Positions 1 to 9,372 of a stretch of DNA of 23,935 nt are shown here, piece by piece. Made by a program: the position numbers and the translations under genes. Each line of letters begins with the position of its first letter. Positions within the stretch are counted from its first letter, which is position 1. The stretch is taken from NCBI GenBank assembly GCA_001312325.1, contig BBDJ01000049.1:1-23935 (forward strand). The letters run 5' to 3'. Origin of the DNA: Lysinibacillus pakistanensis. Its GTDB lineage: Bacteria > Bacillota > Bacilli > Bacillales_A > Planococcaceae. Below the pieces are notes generated by a model. It was not told the origin of the DNA. It saw nothing but the letters and a program-made list of their open reading frames with translations, and made no database searches.

Positions 1-113
1 TTTGAATAGGGCTCTTTTTTTATTTAATTTGATTCTGTGTTATTAAGCTTTCGCATAAAATGTCGATATATATACCTATAAAGTTGATAAAAAATAAGGG
101 AGGGTAATTATTT

Positions 114-434
114 ATGAGGACTTCTAGAGTAAGTGCAACGACTAATAGTACATTTCGTAACGAACAACAGTATCTTCATGCAGGGGATATAAGCCATAAC
201 TTTGGGCAAAATCCGAAGCAACAATTTAAAAATAGTATGCAAAAAAATAATGATAAGAAGCAAATGAATCGTACGAAACAAGATCATCAGCCACGTTCAA
301 ATAAAATAGAAGCTGGTTCTTTAGATCATGTATATAATTTACAAATACGAAATGAATTAAATGAAACGGCTGATAAATTAAATCGTCTTAGCAAGCAAAA
401 GAAGCTTCTAAATAGTTACCGCTCTTCTATATAA
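114..434 (+). CDS. Small hydrophilic hypothetical protein
   Basis: An intact 106-residue reading frame that I do not recognise. It starts at an ATG preceded by AGGGAGGG about 9 bases upstream, a strong Bacillota ribosome binding site. The protein is very rich in Asn, Gln, Lys and Arg, has no membrane segment and no signal peptide. The last third (LQIRNELNETADKLNRL and onward) could form an amphipathic helix or short coiled coil. It is one of only two genes in the window without a frame break; its A7 run at 240-246 is in frame. A strong terminator follows immediately, so it is probably monocistronic. No function is proposed. Confidence 0.7.
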   Translation: MRTSRVSATTNSTFRNEQQYLHAGDISHNFGQNPKQQFKNSMQKNNDKKQMNRTKQDHQPRSNKIEAGSLDHVYNLQIRNELNETADKLNRLSKQKKLLNSYRSSI

Positions 435-442
435 ACATGTAT

Positions 443-483
443 AAAAACTCTCTTCATCTTTCTGTAGATGGAGAGAGTTTTTG
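443..483. terminator. Rho-independent terminator after the first gene
   Basis: AAAAACTCTC pairs with GAGAGTTTTT and the inner TTCATCT pairs with AGATGGA (one G-U), around a TTCTGT loop. The stem is flanked by A and T runs on its two sides, so it could act in both directions. It lies just past the stop codon of the 106-residue gene. Confidence 0.85.
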
Positions 484-599
484 TATTACAAACGGAAAAT
501 AAACATCTTTTATTCAAAATACTTGAAATCAAAACGTTCAATGAATATTCAAGATAATTTTTCCAATCCTTCACAGTGTTTTTTTTACTTATTTCACAA

Positions 600-628
600 T
601 TGAACTGTAAAGTAATTGGTAGTAACAG
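600..628 (+). promoter_or_regulatory. Possible promoter of the nos-type operon
   Basis: TTGAAC (600-605) and TAACAG (623-628) are separated by 17 bases and lie about 26 bases before the GTG start of the first nosL. The -10 is a weak match. A CAC/GTG-rich stretch lies just upstream, but I cannot assign a specific regulator. Confidence 0.3.
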
Positions 629-653
629 AATAAAGAAATTGGGGGAAGCGGTT

Positions 654-1301
654 GTGAAAAAAAGTTATGGTTACCTGTACTCGCAGTATTATTTTTACTC
701 GTGGCTTGCGGTACAGAAAAGACAGAGGTTAAGGAAGATGCATCAAAGCAAGAGGATACAGTTAATGAATCGGAAGCAAAAGATAATTCGGTACAAGTTG
801 CTTCTTTAGTTGATCCACGTTTACAAGAGCCTAAAGAAGATACATTGTGTGAAATGTGTAATATGAAAGTGTACATGAAAGACGATGAAATGGGAGAGTT
901 TTCTACTCAGGCAATAAAAGAGGATGGAACAATCGCCTTTTACGATGACATTGGCTGTTTATTAAATGCAGAGGTAGCAAACGAGGAAAAGAACGAAAAA
1001 TTTGTGCGAGACTATATCACAAAGGATTGGGCGAAAGTAGAAGATGTAACAATCGTCAAAACAGACCTGAAATCACCGATGAACTGGGGCTATATTTATT
1101 TTATTAACAAAGCTGATGCAGATAAATTTATTGCAGACAATCCAAGTGCACATGTAGAGGAGTTACAAAAGATTAAGGATGATGCATTGGAGCGTCGTAA
1201 AAAAATGATGGAAGAAAAAGCGAAAAAAAGGAGCAAACGGTGAATCGGATTCCATGCATATGGAAGAGATGAATCATGATGATCAAGGTCATAATCATTA
1301 A
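654..1301 (+). CDS. nosL: NosL-family copper-binding lipoprotein (first copy), frame-broken
   Basis: NosL proteins are Cu(I)-binding lipoproteins that feed copper to the NosDFY system for nitrous oxide reductase assembly. The GTG start has a GGGGGAAG ribosome site. After repairing the A7 run at 657-663 (true length 8 or 5) the N-terminus is a lipoprotein signal ending in LLVAC, so the mature protein should be lipid-anchored at that Cys. The NosL core shows CEMCNM (family CxxCxM metal site), FYDDIGC and SPMNWG motifs. The uncorrected frame stops at 1241-1243. Removing one A from 1223-1229 instead carries it to TAA 1299-1301, adding a Met/His-rich tail (MHMEEMNHDDQGHNH). Corrected length is about 215 residues, longer than the second copy. 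First gene of the operon; family assignment firm, extended tail inferred. Confidence 0.85.
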
Positions 1302-1303
1302 TA

Positions 1304-1336
1304 GAAAAGGGCTAGGGGGATTCCTCTAGTCTTTTC
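1304..1336 (+). terminator. Hairpin between nosL and nosD, possible attenuating terminator
   Basis: GAAAAGGGCTAGGGG and CCTCTAGTCTTTTC pair around a short GATT loop. The 3' arm ends in CTTTTC rather than a long T run, so termination may be partial. It sits three bases after the repaired nosL stop codon and about 25 bases before nosD. Confidence 0.5.
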
Positions 1337-1361
1337 ATGCTGAAGTGTGAGGTGAGAAAAG

Positions 1362-2636
1362 ATGAAGAAAATTGGTTTAGCATTATTGTTTTTTTCTATT
1401 TATGAGCCCCCTAGTTTACGCTGAATTCGATATACAGGAAGCTATTGATGCAGCATCGCCCGGTGAGGTTATTCATATTCCTGCTGGCCATTATCAAGGT
1501 AACTTTGTTGTTACAAAGCCACTAACATTACTTGGTGAGGAAGGAACGGAATTTATTTCGAAAAATAATGATCCTGCACTACGAATTGAAAACACCGCAA
1601 CTATCAGTATCAGCAATGTAGAATTATCAGGAAAAAGTAAGGCAATTGTTGCTAGTAATGTTGATGGGCTTGAGCTCAGTAATATATACATTAAAGACGC
1701 TTATACGGGTGTACATATTCAGCGCTCCAAAAACATCCATATACATGACATTCAAGTAACTGGCAGTGAGGGGCATTATGCAGAGAAAGGCAATGGTATT
1801 GCCATTTATAAAAGTGAAGACATCCTTATAGAAAACAATCTTATTGAGCAGATGCAGGATGGAATTTATGTAGAGGAAGTCAACAGTATTGTTGTTCAGC
1901 ACAACAATGTGACACAGAGTCGTTATGCTACACATTTTATGTACACAAGGGATGCAAAGGCATTTTTTTAATAACTATCATTCTAATGTTACTGGCTTTA
2001 TGGTCATGATGACCACAGGTATCTTATTAGAAAACAACACCGTCGAGAACCATTCAGATTATAATGGCTACGGTATGTTGTTGTATGACGTGCAGCGAGC
2101 TTCAATAGCGAAAAATATCATCAAAAATAATCGAACAGGTTTAGCATTACAAAAAAAGTTCGATGATTCAAATTGATACAAATAATTTTCAAATGAATCA
2201 AACGGCAGTAGAGGGCACAAAGGTAAGTAACAACACAAAGGCTAGTAATAATAGCTTTACTGGCAATATTTTAACAGCCCGCTCTGATCAGTTAGGCTTT
2301 CAGCTTCAAAGCAATTATTATGATGATTATACAGGCATTGATATAGAAGGGAATGGGTATGGTGATATTCCATATGTGGCAATGTCAAGTTTTGGACAGT
2401 GGATGGTGCGGCAGCCTGTCTACCAATATTTTGTGGCCTCTCCAAGTGTTGTTTTATTAACAACACTTGATCAGCAAATTAATAAAACAGAATCACGGGT
2501 GTTAGTTGACCATACACCGAGATTAGTGACAAAGCATGAAATAGAAAATAACAAACTAAATGTTATACAAACATTAGCAGGTTTGCTTTTGCTAGTAGGT
2601 AGTTTATGGCTATGGAAAAGAGGGATAACGAAATGA
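1362..2636 (+). CDS. nosD: NosD-like copper ABC transporter accessory protein, frame-broken
   Basis: NosD is an exported right-handed beta-helix protein that associates with the NosFY ABC transporter and takes part in copper delivery to nitrous oxide reductase. After removing one T at 1389-1395, one T at 1963-1969 and one A at 2151-2157, a continuous protein of about 423 residues appears. It starts MKKIGLALLFFLFMSPLVYA, a Sec signal peptide. Residues about 60-260 carry periodic parallel beta-helix (CASH/PbH1) turns such as GIAIYKSEDILIENN and GIYVEEVNSIVVQHNN. The C-terminus has one hydrophobic segment (LAGLLLLVGSLWLW) followed by KRG, a membrane anchor. The ATG has a GAGGTGAG ribosome site. 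The stop overlaps the next nosL start as ATGA, indicating translational coupling. Confidence 0.88.
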
Positions 2637-3086
2637 AAAAATGGGTAATGATGATCTTGTTGTGCTGCGGTGTACTGTGGGGCTGTAGCGAAAAAACATA
2701 TGAGCCTCGTGAAATAGTTAGTGAAACGGACGTTTGTAAAATTTGTAATATGAGCATTGTTCATAATGCTTATGCTGGTCAAATAGCCTTGAAAAATGGT
2801 GATTATGAAATTTTTGATGATATTGGCTGCTTGATGGAATATATAGTCTCAAATGGCGATGAAGAAATTGGAGCAGCTTACATTAAAGATGCCTCAAAAA
2901 AATGAATGGATTGATGTTTTTGAAGCTGTCTATGTGTACAACAAGGAGTATTGGACACCAATGAATTACGGTGTAGTGGCCTTTGACACAAAACAAGCAG
3001 CACAGGAGTGGATGACGCAAGAAGGAGAGGGAAAACTGCTTCATTATAAGGATTTACACAATTTTAATTGGGGGATCCATGAGTGA
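2633..3086 (+). CDS. nosL: NosL-family copper-binding lipoprotein (second copy), frame-broken
   Basis: A second, shorter NosL of about 150 residues after removal of one A from 2896-2902. I chose the ATG at 2633 because it overlaps the nosD stop (ATGA) and gives MKKWVMMILLCCGVLWGC, a lipoprotein signal with the lipid Cys at residue 18. The core has CKICNM (CxxCxM metal-site pattern), IFDDIGC and TPMNYG, the same three landmarks as the first copy, but the rest differs clearly, so this is not a recent duplication. It lacks the Met/His-rich tail of the first copy. Its stop overlaps the nosY start (TGATG). Two different NosL proteins flank nosD, which suggests division of labour in copper loading, but that is inference. 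Confidence 0.88.
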
Positions 3087-3896
3087 TGTATAGTATGTTG
3101 ATTAAATTAGAATTGAAGCAAATGCTTAGAAGTCGGTGGATGCAACTTGTGTGTCTGCTATTTACATTTGTCTTTACAGCTATTATCGTCATTCAGCAAA
3201 TGGCACTTCCTGATGTTGAAGGCTTTACACGTCAAACTGCCTCATTTTTAAACGTATTACTATTTTTATTGCCGCTGTTTATCCTAACGATTGGCAGTAT
3301 GAGCATTGCTGGAGATGTAGAATCTGGCTGGTACTCGTTGTTAAAGACATATCCAATGACACGGATGCAATACATTACAGGGAAATATATAGCTACTGTT
3401 CTAGCCTTTTTATTGGTCGTGCTGTTAGCGTTTGGAGTTATCGTAACACTAGGAGGGATTTTAGGTGATGTGCGATTGCCTACTATTTTCATCACGTTAA
3501 CTTTGCTATGTATATTAATTTTTGTATCGTTAGCCGTTTCGATTGGAGCTTTTGCCAAAACTAGATTATTGGCACTATCGTTATCACTTGTGATTTGGTC
3601 TGTTTTTTTTATTGCTAATTTCTTACGCTTTGATGGCCATAGGAACTGTTGTAGCAGGTCATGTGATGCAAAAGCTTACCATTATTGCGATACATATTAA
3701 TCCTGTAGAGTGGTTACGCTTCGGCTATTTTATTTTTACAAACCAAGCTAGCGTGCTAGGTCCAGCATTTTATAGTGTGACAAAATTTTACTCCTCATCA
3801 TTAGGATACACGCTATATGGAGCTATAACGATGCTTTGGATTATTTGCCCATTAGCTTTCAGTAGTAGGCTTTTAAAGAAAGGGGGAAGAAGATGA
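3086..3896 (+). CDS. nosY: NosY-like ABC-2 type permease, frame-broken
   Basis: Membrane subunit of the NosDFY-type exporter. One extra T in the T8 run at 3603-3610 splits it; repaired length is about 269 residues, normal for NosY. It shows six hydrophobic segments: LVCLLFTFVFTAIIVI, FLNVLLFLLPLFILTIGSMSI, TVLAFLLVVLLAFGVIVTLG, FITLTLLCILIFVSLAVSIGA, a fifth across the repaired break, and a last one near LWIICPLAF. SIAGDVESGWYSLLKTYPMTR is the usual cytosolic coupling region of ABC-2 permeases. A GTG at 3083 is in frame directly upstream; ATG 3086 overlaps the nosL stop. The gene ends by overlapping nosF (ATGA). Confidence 0.85.
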
Positions 3897-4583
3897 TGCT
3901 ACTAGAAGCCAACAAATTATCATATGTATATGACAATAATAGAGGACTTTTGGAGGCTTCCTTTTCCCTACAGACAGGGCGTGTTCTAGCTCTTGTGGGG
4001 GGGAATGGCGCTGGCAAAAGTACATTAATTCGATTGTTAACAGGACAGGAAAAGCAAAAATCAGGTGAAATGATTTGGCATAAACCACAAACTATCCGAT
4101 ATATGCCAGATGATGTTGACTTTCCATCGATGTTATCAGCAATAGAGATTTTACAGCTGCTTGCCTCTTTCAAGAACGTTGATAAGGAGGAGCAAGAAAA
4201 TGTATTAAGACGTGTTGCGCTATGGGATGTAAGAAAACAGAGAGTAAAGCAATTCTCAAAAGGGATGCGTCAGCGTCTGAACCTTGCCCAAAGCTTACTT
4301 GGCAATGGCTCATTGCTTATTTTGGATGAGCCAACAAATGGACTTGATCCGTTTTGGATAGCTGAGCTAAAAAAAATTAATGTTCGAGGAAAAAAACAAA
4401 GGTTGTACAGTTATATTTTCCACACATTTGCTTGCATTTGCTGAAGAAGTGGCAGATGATGTGTTAGTTTTACATGAGGGGGAAATACTTATCTCAGGAG
4501 CCTTAAAGGAAATTCTCTTGCAGGAGGATTCACCCTCATTAGAGAATTTATGGTTAAAAAAAATTAAATCTGTAACATTTTGA
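3893..4583 (+). CDS. nosF: NosF-like ABC transporter ATP-binding protein, frame-broken
   Basis: Cytosolic ATPase partner of NosY. About 229 residues after removing one extra A (most likely the A8 run at 4369-4376, otherwise A7 at 4390-4396). Walker A is GGNGAGKST near residues 40-48, the signature region is FSKGMRQRLNLAQ (a degenerate LSGGQ as usual in NosF-like proteins), Walker B is LLILDEPTNGLDP, and the switch His lies in VIFSTHLLAF. The start ATG overlaps the nosY stop. It is the last gene of the operon, followed by a terminator. No nosZ, nosC or nosB follows in this window, so the transporter may serve a cuproprotein encoded elsewhere. Confidence 0.87.
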
Positions 4584-4611
4584 TAGGTAATGACGTTCTA
4601 TGTTAGTGGGT

Positions 4612-4647
4612 AGACTTGTTTGAAGGAATTCAGACAAGTCTTCTTTT
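4612..4647 (+). terminator. Terminator of the nos-type operon
   Basis: AGACTTGTTTGA and TTCAGACAAGTCT pair around GGAA, followed by TCTTTTAT. It lies about 30 bases after the nosF stop. Confidence 0.75.
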
Positions 4648-4681
4648 ATGTGCTAAAAGTAATGGACAGAATTTCATAATA

Positions 4682-4710
4682 TTGTCTTACAAGCAATATT
4701 TCGTTATGCT
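4682..4710 (+). promoter_or_regulatory. SigA-type promoter of the moxR operon
   Basis: TTGTCT (4682-4687) and TATGCT (4705-4710) with an exact 17-base spacer, about 60 bases before the moxR start and just after the preceding terminator. Confidence 0.55.
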
Positions 4711-4772
4711 TAAGATAAGTTATCGTGCAATTCAAATAATTGTAGGATGAAATGGGAGGTTTTTTTTAATTT

Positions 4773-5719
4773 ATGAATTCGCAAATTCAAGATGTTTTAG
4801 AAAATATAGAAAAAGTAATGATTGGTAAACGAGAGGTAGCTGAGCTTAGTATAGTTGCTTTGCTGGCGAGAGGGCATATTTTACTAGAGGATGTACCAGG
4901 TGTAGGTAAAACAATGATGGTGCGAGCGCTAGCAAAGTCTTTCGATGCCCAATTTAAAAGGATTCAATTTACACCAGATTTATTGCCCTCTGATGTGGTT
5001 GGGGTGTCTATTTATAATCCGAAAACAATGGAATTTGAGTTTCGACCTGGTCCGATAATGGGAGACGTTGTATTAGCTGATGAAATCAATCGTACATCTC
5101 CAAAAACACAATCTGCGTTGCTTGAAGGAATGGAAGAAGCTTCTGTCACAATCGATGGGAACACCCTAGCAATCCAGCAACCATTTTTCGTTATGGCAAC
5201 ACAAAATCCGATCGAACATGAAGGGACATACCCATTACCAGAGGCACAACTTGATCGTTTTTTTACTAAAAATAAAAATGGGTTATCCGTCTAGAAATGA
5301 AGAGGTAGAGATATTACGTCGAGCTGAAAATGGTAAGCCAATTGAAAAGATTAAAGCTGTACTAACAGTTGAGCAATTAAAAGAATTGCAGGAACTCGTA
5401 CAAGGTGTGTATGTTGAAGATTCAGTCAAAAATTATATGGTAGAGTTAGCATCACAAACAAGGGAAAATAGCTATGTAAATTTAGGGGTAAGCCCTCGTG
5501 CAACGATTGCGCTAATGAAGGCCTCCCAAGCCTATGCTTTTTTTGAAAGGACGTAGTTATGTTACACCGGATGATGTCCAATATCTTGTACCATTTGTTT
5601 TTAGTCATCGATTAGTTTTAAAGCCTGATGCGCGATATGATAATGTAACTGCCGAAGAAATTATTGAGCGCATAATTGCAAAAACCCCTGTACCAACAAA
5701 GAGGTTTGCGGAGCAATGA
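4773..5719 (+). CDS. MoxR-family AAA+ ATPase, frame-broken
   Basis: MoxR ATPases are chaperone-like AAA+ proteins that usually work with a DUF58 partner encoded next door. Repair of T7 runs at 5258-5264 and 5538-5544 (one T too many in each) gives about 314 residues, the normal family length. Visible motifs are Walker A in [12 protein letters not shown] (about residues 38-49), Walker B with [17 protein letters not shown], and the sensor segment [19 protein letters not shown] followed by the LDRF arginine motif. The ATG follows GGGAGG by 13 bases across a T8 run, a slightly long spacing that may also reflect a miscounted homopolymer. The last codons overlap the DUF58 start (ATGA at 5716). Confidence 0.92.
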
Positions 5720-6900
5720 AGAAATGGAAAGTTTTGATAGAGAAAAGTAAACATTTCTTATTAGTAACTTTGTTAATCATTTTTACATTTTGCTATGCTA
5801 TGTTTCAGGGAGGCTTTGTTAGTTGGTTTGTATTTTTTTACAGTTAGTCCATTTCTGTTATATGCCTTTGTTTTCTTATTAGTAAGGGAGGAAATTTTAC
5901 TTGTAGAACGTGAAATTGAACCCTCTCATATTGAAAGTGGGCAATCAGCTAAGGTTACAATTACTGTAGAGCGAAAAACACGCTTCCCATTTGCGTATAT
6001 GATGATGGAGGAGTTAGTAAATAGTGAGTCTCTTGTGCAATCGAAGGTACAAGGAGCAAATGCCGTTATGTTTGTAGGTTTTAAGAAAAAGTTTAGCTGG
6101 AGTTATATGCTAGAAAATATGCCACGCGGTGAGCACCGTTACCTAGGTGTAACTATTGTTTTCAGTGATTTCTTTGGCTGGGCAAAAAAAAGTGTTTCCG
6201 CGAAAAAGGAACAAGTGATTTTAATTTATCCAAGAGTTCGTGAAATGAAATATGCCGCACTTCAAACAAAATTTGATGCCGGATCAATGATGTCACCTTA
6301 TTCCATCGTTAAGGATACTTCAATGGCTGTTGGACTACGTGAGTACGTTCCAGGTGATCGTTTTTCGTGGATTCACTGGAAATCATTTGCAAAAACGCAA
6401 ACTTTACAATCAAAAGAATTTGAGGATCGTCAATCACAGGAGCTAATGTTAGTGCTCAATGCGAAAAAAAATCACCGTTATTTGAAGAAAAGATTGAGCT
6501 AGTAGCATCCATATTACAAACAATAGTAGATGAACGAGGAGATATTTCATTCGTTTCAGCGGGTGCCAAAACGAAGGTGTTTCCACTAATCCAGGGGAAT
6601 AAGCAGTTGGATCAGGTCATGCATCATTTAGCTGCTATAAAGTCTACAGAAAATATTAAATTCCAATTACGAGATCAACGAGCCTTTAAGCATGTTGCAA
6701 CAATGTTATATGTCACGAGCGAAGTATCTGATGAATTATTACATACTCTCGCCACTATGGTGAAAAGCTGTATTTGTTTTGTGGTGGCAGATCAGTCACC
6801 TATACAAACAGATTTATCTAAGCGCTATAAACAAATACAAGTTGTTCATGTTAATCCACTTGATTATTATCATTTATTCACGGAGGTGATGAAGCCGTGA
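5716..6900 (+). CDS. DUF58 domain protein (MoxR partner), frame-broken
   Basis: Membrane-anchored DUF58 protein of about 394 residues after repair. The true start is ATG 5716 overlapping moxR. The N-terminus has two hydrophobic segments (FLLVTLLIIFTFCYAMF and, across a break at T7 5833-5839, a second to LLYAFVFLLV), then an extracytoplasmic-type beta domain. The DUF58 signature LREYVPGDRFSWIHWKSFAK with a following KEFED is clear. A second break is the A8 run at 6464-6471, which must be 9 or 6 long to continue into SPLFEEKIELVASIL. The stop overlaps the next gene (GTGA at 6897). The family is associated with envelope stress or assembly of envelope complexes; the exact substrate is unknown. 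Confidence 0.9.
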
Positions 6901-9083
6901 AAAAAACAGTAGGAGATTATATAGAATTAACGATTGCATATGTAATTGTTTTTTTTAATTTTGCGTGAATGGCTTATTCCAGTAATGGAGCTGACTGATA
7001 CCGCATTACTTCACTTATTTTTGGTGTTTATTGGTCTATCCTTAGCACTGAGCTTATTTCGGGTACAGCCGCTATTATCAGGGTTGATTAAACTTGGATA
7101 TATTACGTGGTTTATAGTATTTGTATTTAGTAAAGACCCTTTTTTTATCTGGCAACACACTGCCTTTTTTTAATACATGAATGGAAATGGAATATGACAG
7201 CCATTTTCTCAGGAGAATTTGGACAAGTCTCCGATTCGTTTAGGACCGTTCTTTTCCTTGCCCTTATTTGGATGTTAATATACTTAATTCACCATTGGAT
7301 AACGGTACGGAATAATATATTCTATTTCTTTGTGTTAACAGTATTCTTTATTGCTACTTTAGATACATTTAGTGACTACAATGGAAAAACGGCAATTGTA
7401 AAGGTTATTATACTGGGTTTAATCATGACAGGCTTACTTTTAGTCAAGCGGCTATGGCTCCAAGTCGATGCAACGAATAATGCAATAGGAAAGTGGAAGC
7501 TTGTTATACCTATGATTGTTTCTGTATTAATTGTTAGTAGTGTAGCGTTCTTTTTACCGAAGACGGGACCGACCTGGGCTGATCCTGTACCTTTATCAAA
7601 GGGGTTGCAGGACAAGGTGATTTGGGCTCGGGTAAAAAAATCAGTTGGCTATAGTAATGATGATAGTCGATTAGGTGGACCATTTCAGGGAGATAATACA
7701 TTAGTTTTTACAGCCACTTCCCGTGATCGCCACTATTGGCGTATTGATACAAAGGATACCTATACATCAAAAGGGTGGATTCTTTCTCAAGGAAACTTTG
7801 GTAAAAATTATTATCAAGCTGATACACCTATTTTAACTTCTTTACAGGTGGGATCTCCAGAAAAAAACGCGTGAAATTCAGATGGACATAGCAGTTCCAA
7901 TGCCGTTTTTAATTCAAACGTATGGAATGCTGTCAGTTTCCGCTCAGGATTCAACCATGTTTGTACAGGATGAGCAAACCGAAAAAAATAGGTATAGAGC
8001 AACAAAATAACGAATCCAAATTATTATCAAGCTATACGCTATCATATAGTGAACCTGTCTATAGTATGGAGCAGCTTCAATTGTCACAACCATCCATGCT
8101 AGAAACCTTAGATCCATCCTTTAATCGCTTTTTGCAATTACCAAATACGCTTCCGCAGCGTGTAAGCGAATTGGCGATAGACATAACAAAGGATAAACCA
8201 TCAGTGTATGATCAAATCAAAGCAATAGAAAGATATTTTTCATACAATGGTTTTAGATACGATAAAACAGCAGCAGCTATTCCTGCTGAGGATCAGGATT
8301 ATGTTGATCAATTTTTATTTGATACAAAAATTGGCTACTGTGATAATTTTTCAACATCGATGGTTGTACTTCTACGATCGGTGGGTATTCCAGCTCGCTG
8401 GGTAAAAGGCTTTGCGCCAGGTGATGCTGGCTCAGTGTCAGATGGTTTGCGTGAGTATCGTATTACAAATAATAATGCACACTCATGGGTGGAGGCATAT
8501 GTACCTGGAACAGGCTGGATGGAGTTCGAGCCAACGATTGGCTTTACTGGAAATGTTAATATTGATTATGATATTGAGAAAGAAACGCCTCAACAAGAAC
8601 AAGTCACTCAGCCGGAAGTAAAACAGGAGCAGCCGAAGAAAGAGCAAGCACCAAAACAGAAGGCTACTAGTTCAACATTTAGCTTAGATGTAGTATGGAC
8701 ATGGATGAAAAAACTCACATATGTATGGCTGGCTTTACTTGTTTTACTCGTTGCTGTGAGTATCTCATTGTATACGAAACGTAGAACCTGGATACCTAAA
8801 ATGCAAATAAGAGCCTATCGTAAAAAAAGATGAGAATTGGACAAATTTTGATGCTTCTTACCATGATCTAATGAAGCAGTTGTCACGAATAGGCTTACGA
8901 CGAAAAGATGGGGAAACATTACGAGCATTTGCTGAACGGGTAGATATGTCATTAGAGACAGATAAAATGCAAAAATTAACGGTAGTTTATGAGCAACATA
9001 TCTATGGAAAGGAAGCATACGGTGTTGATTTTAAGGAACTGAAAGAAAGTTGGGAATATTTAATCAATCTCACTATCAGTTGA
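6897..9083 (+). CDS. Membrane transglutaminase-like protease (TgpA type), frame-broken
   Basis: Third gene of the moxR operon, a TgpA-like protein of about 727 residues once five run errors are repaired: T8 6949-6956, T7 7165-7171 (8 or 5 expected), A7 7861-7867, A7 7982-7988 and A7 8822-8828. The N-terminal third has about six membrane segments. The transglutaminase core carries the Cys in IGYCDNFSTSM, the His in NNNAHSWVEAYVPG and an acidic residue in GWMEFEPTIGF, the usual Cys-His-Asp/Glu arrangement. A Gln/Lys/Glu-rich linker (about 8580-8680) precedes a further membrane helix (TYVWLALLVLLVAVSISLY) and a C-terminal cytosolic DUF4129-like tail. GTG start overlaps the DUF58 stop. Probably acts on proteins or peptidoglycan peptides outside the membrane; substrate not deducible. 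Confidence 0.9.
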
Positions 9084-9135
9084 TTTTAGTGGGGACAAAG
9101 AGTAAAATGAAAAAAATTATATATGATAAGGATTG

Positions 9136-9206
9136 CTTTCATATAAGTTCGATAATAAGGTTCGAATGTTTCTACGAAATCACCGTAAATGGTTTCTCTA
9201 TGAAGG
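9136..9206 (+). promoter_or_regulatory. Purine riboswitch aptamer, guanine type, upstream of guaA
   Basis: Three-way junction of the purine class. P1 is TTCATA (9138-9143) with TATGAA (9199-9204). P2 is GTTCGA with TCGAAT around AATAAGG, P3 is GAAATCA with TGGTTTC around CCGTAAA. The junction contains TTTCTAC, and CTATG after P3 places a C at the position that reads guanine (the adenine class has T). Downstream AAGGTGAATG (9204-9213) can pair with CATTCGCCTT (9259-9268), a candidate alternative fold feeding the terminator at 9287. Guanine is expected to switch guaA off. Confidence 0.8.
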
Positions 9207-9286
9207 TGAATGTATTGGATAGGTGAGAAGTACGTAAAATCACTTTTCTTTGCTACGCATTCGCCTTTATAATTCAAGAGCTTATG

Positions 9287-9323
9287 AACGCGTAGGAAGT
9301 TATTACTTTCATACGCGTTTTTC
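9287..9323 (+). terminator. Riboswitch-controlled terminator before guaA
   Basis: AACGCGTAGGAAGT and ACTTTCATACGCGTT pair around TATT, followed by TTTCTTT. It sits between the guanine aptamer and the guaA ribosome site, so it is the likely expression platform. Confidence 0.8.
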
Positions 9324-9372
9324 TTTGAACACATGAAGATATCCTTTAAAAATAGTAGAAGAGGTGGAAATT

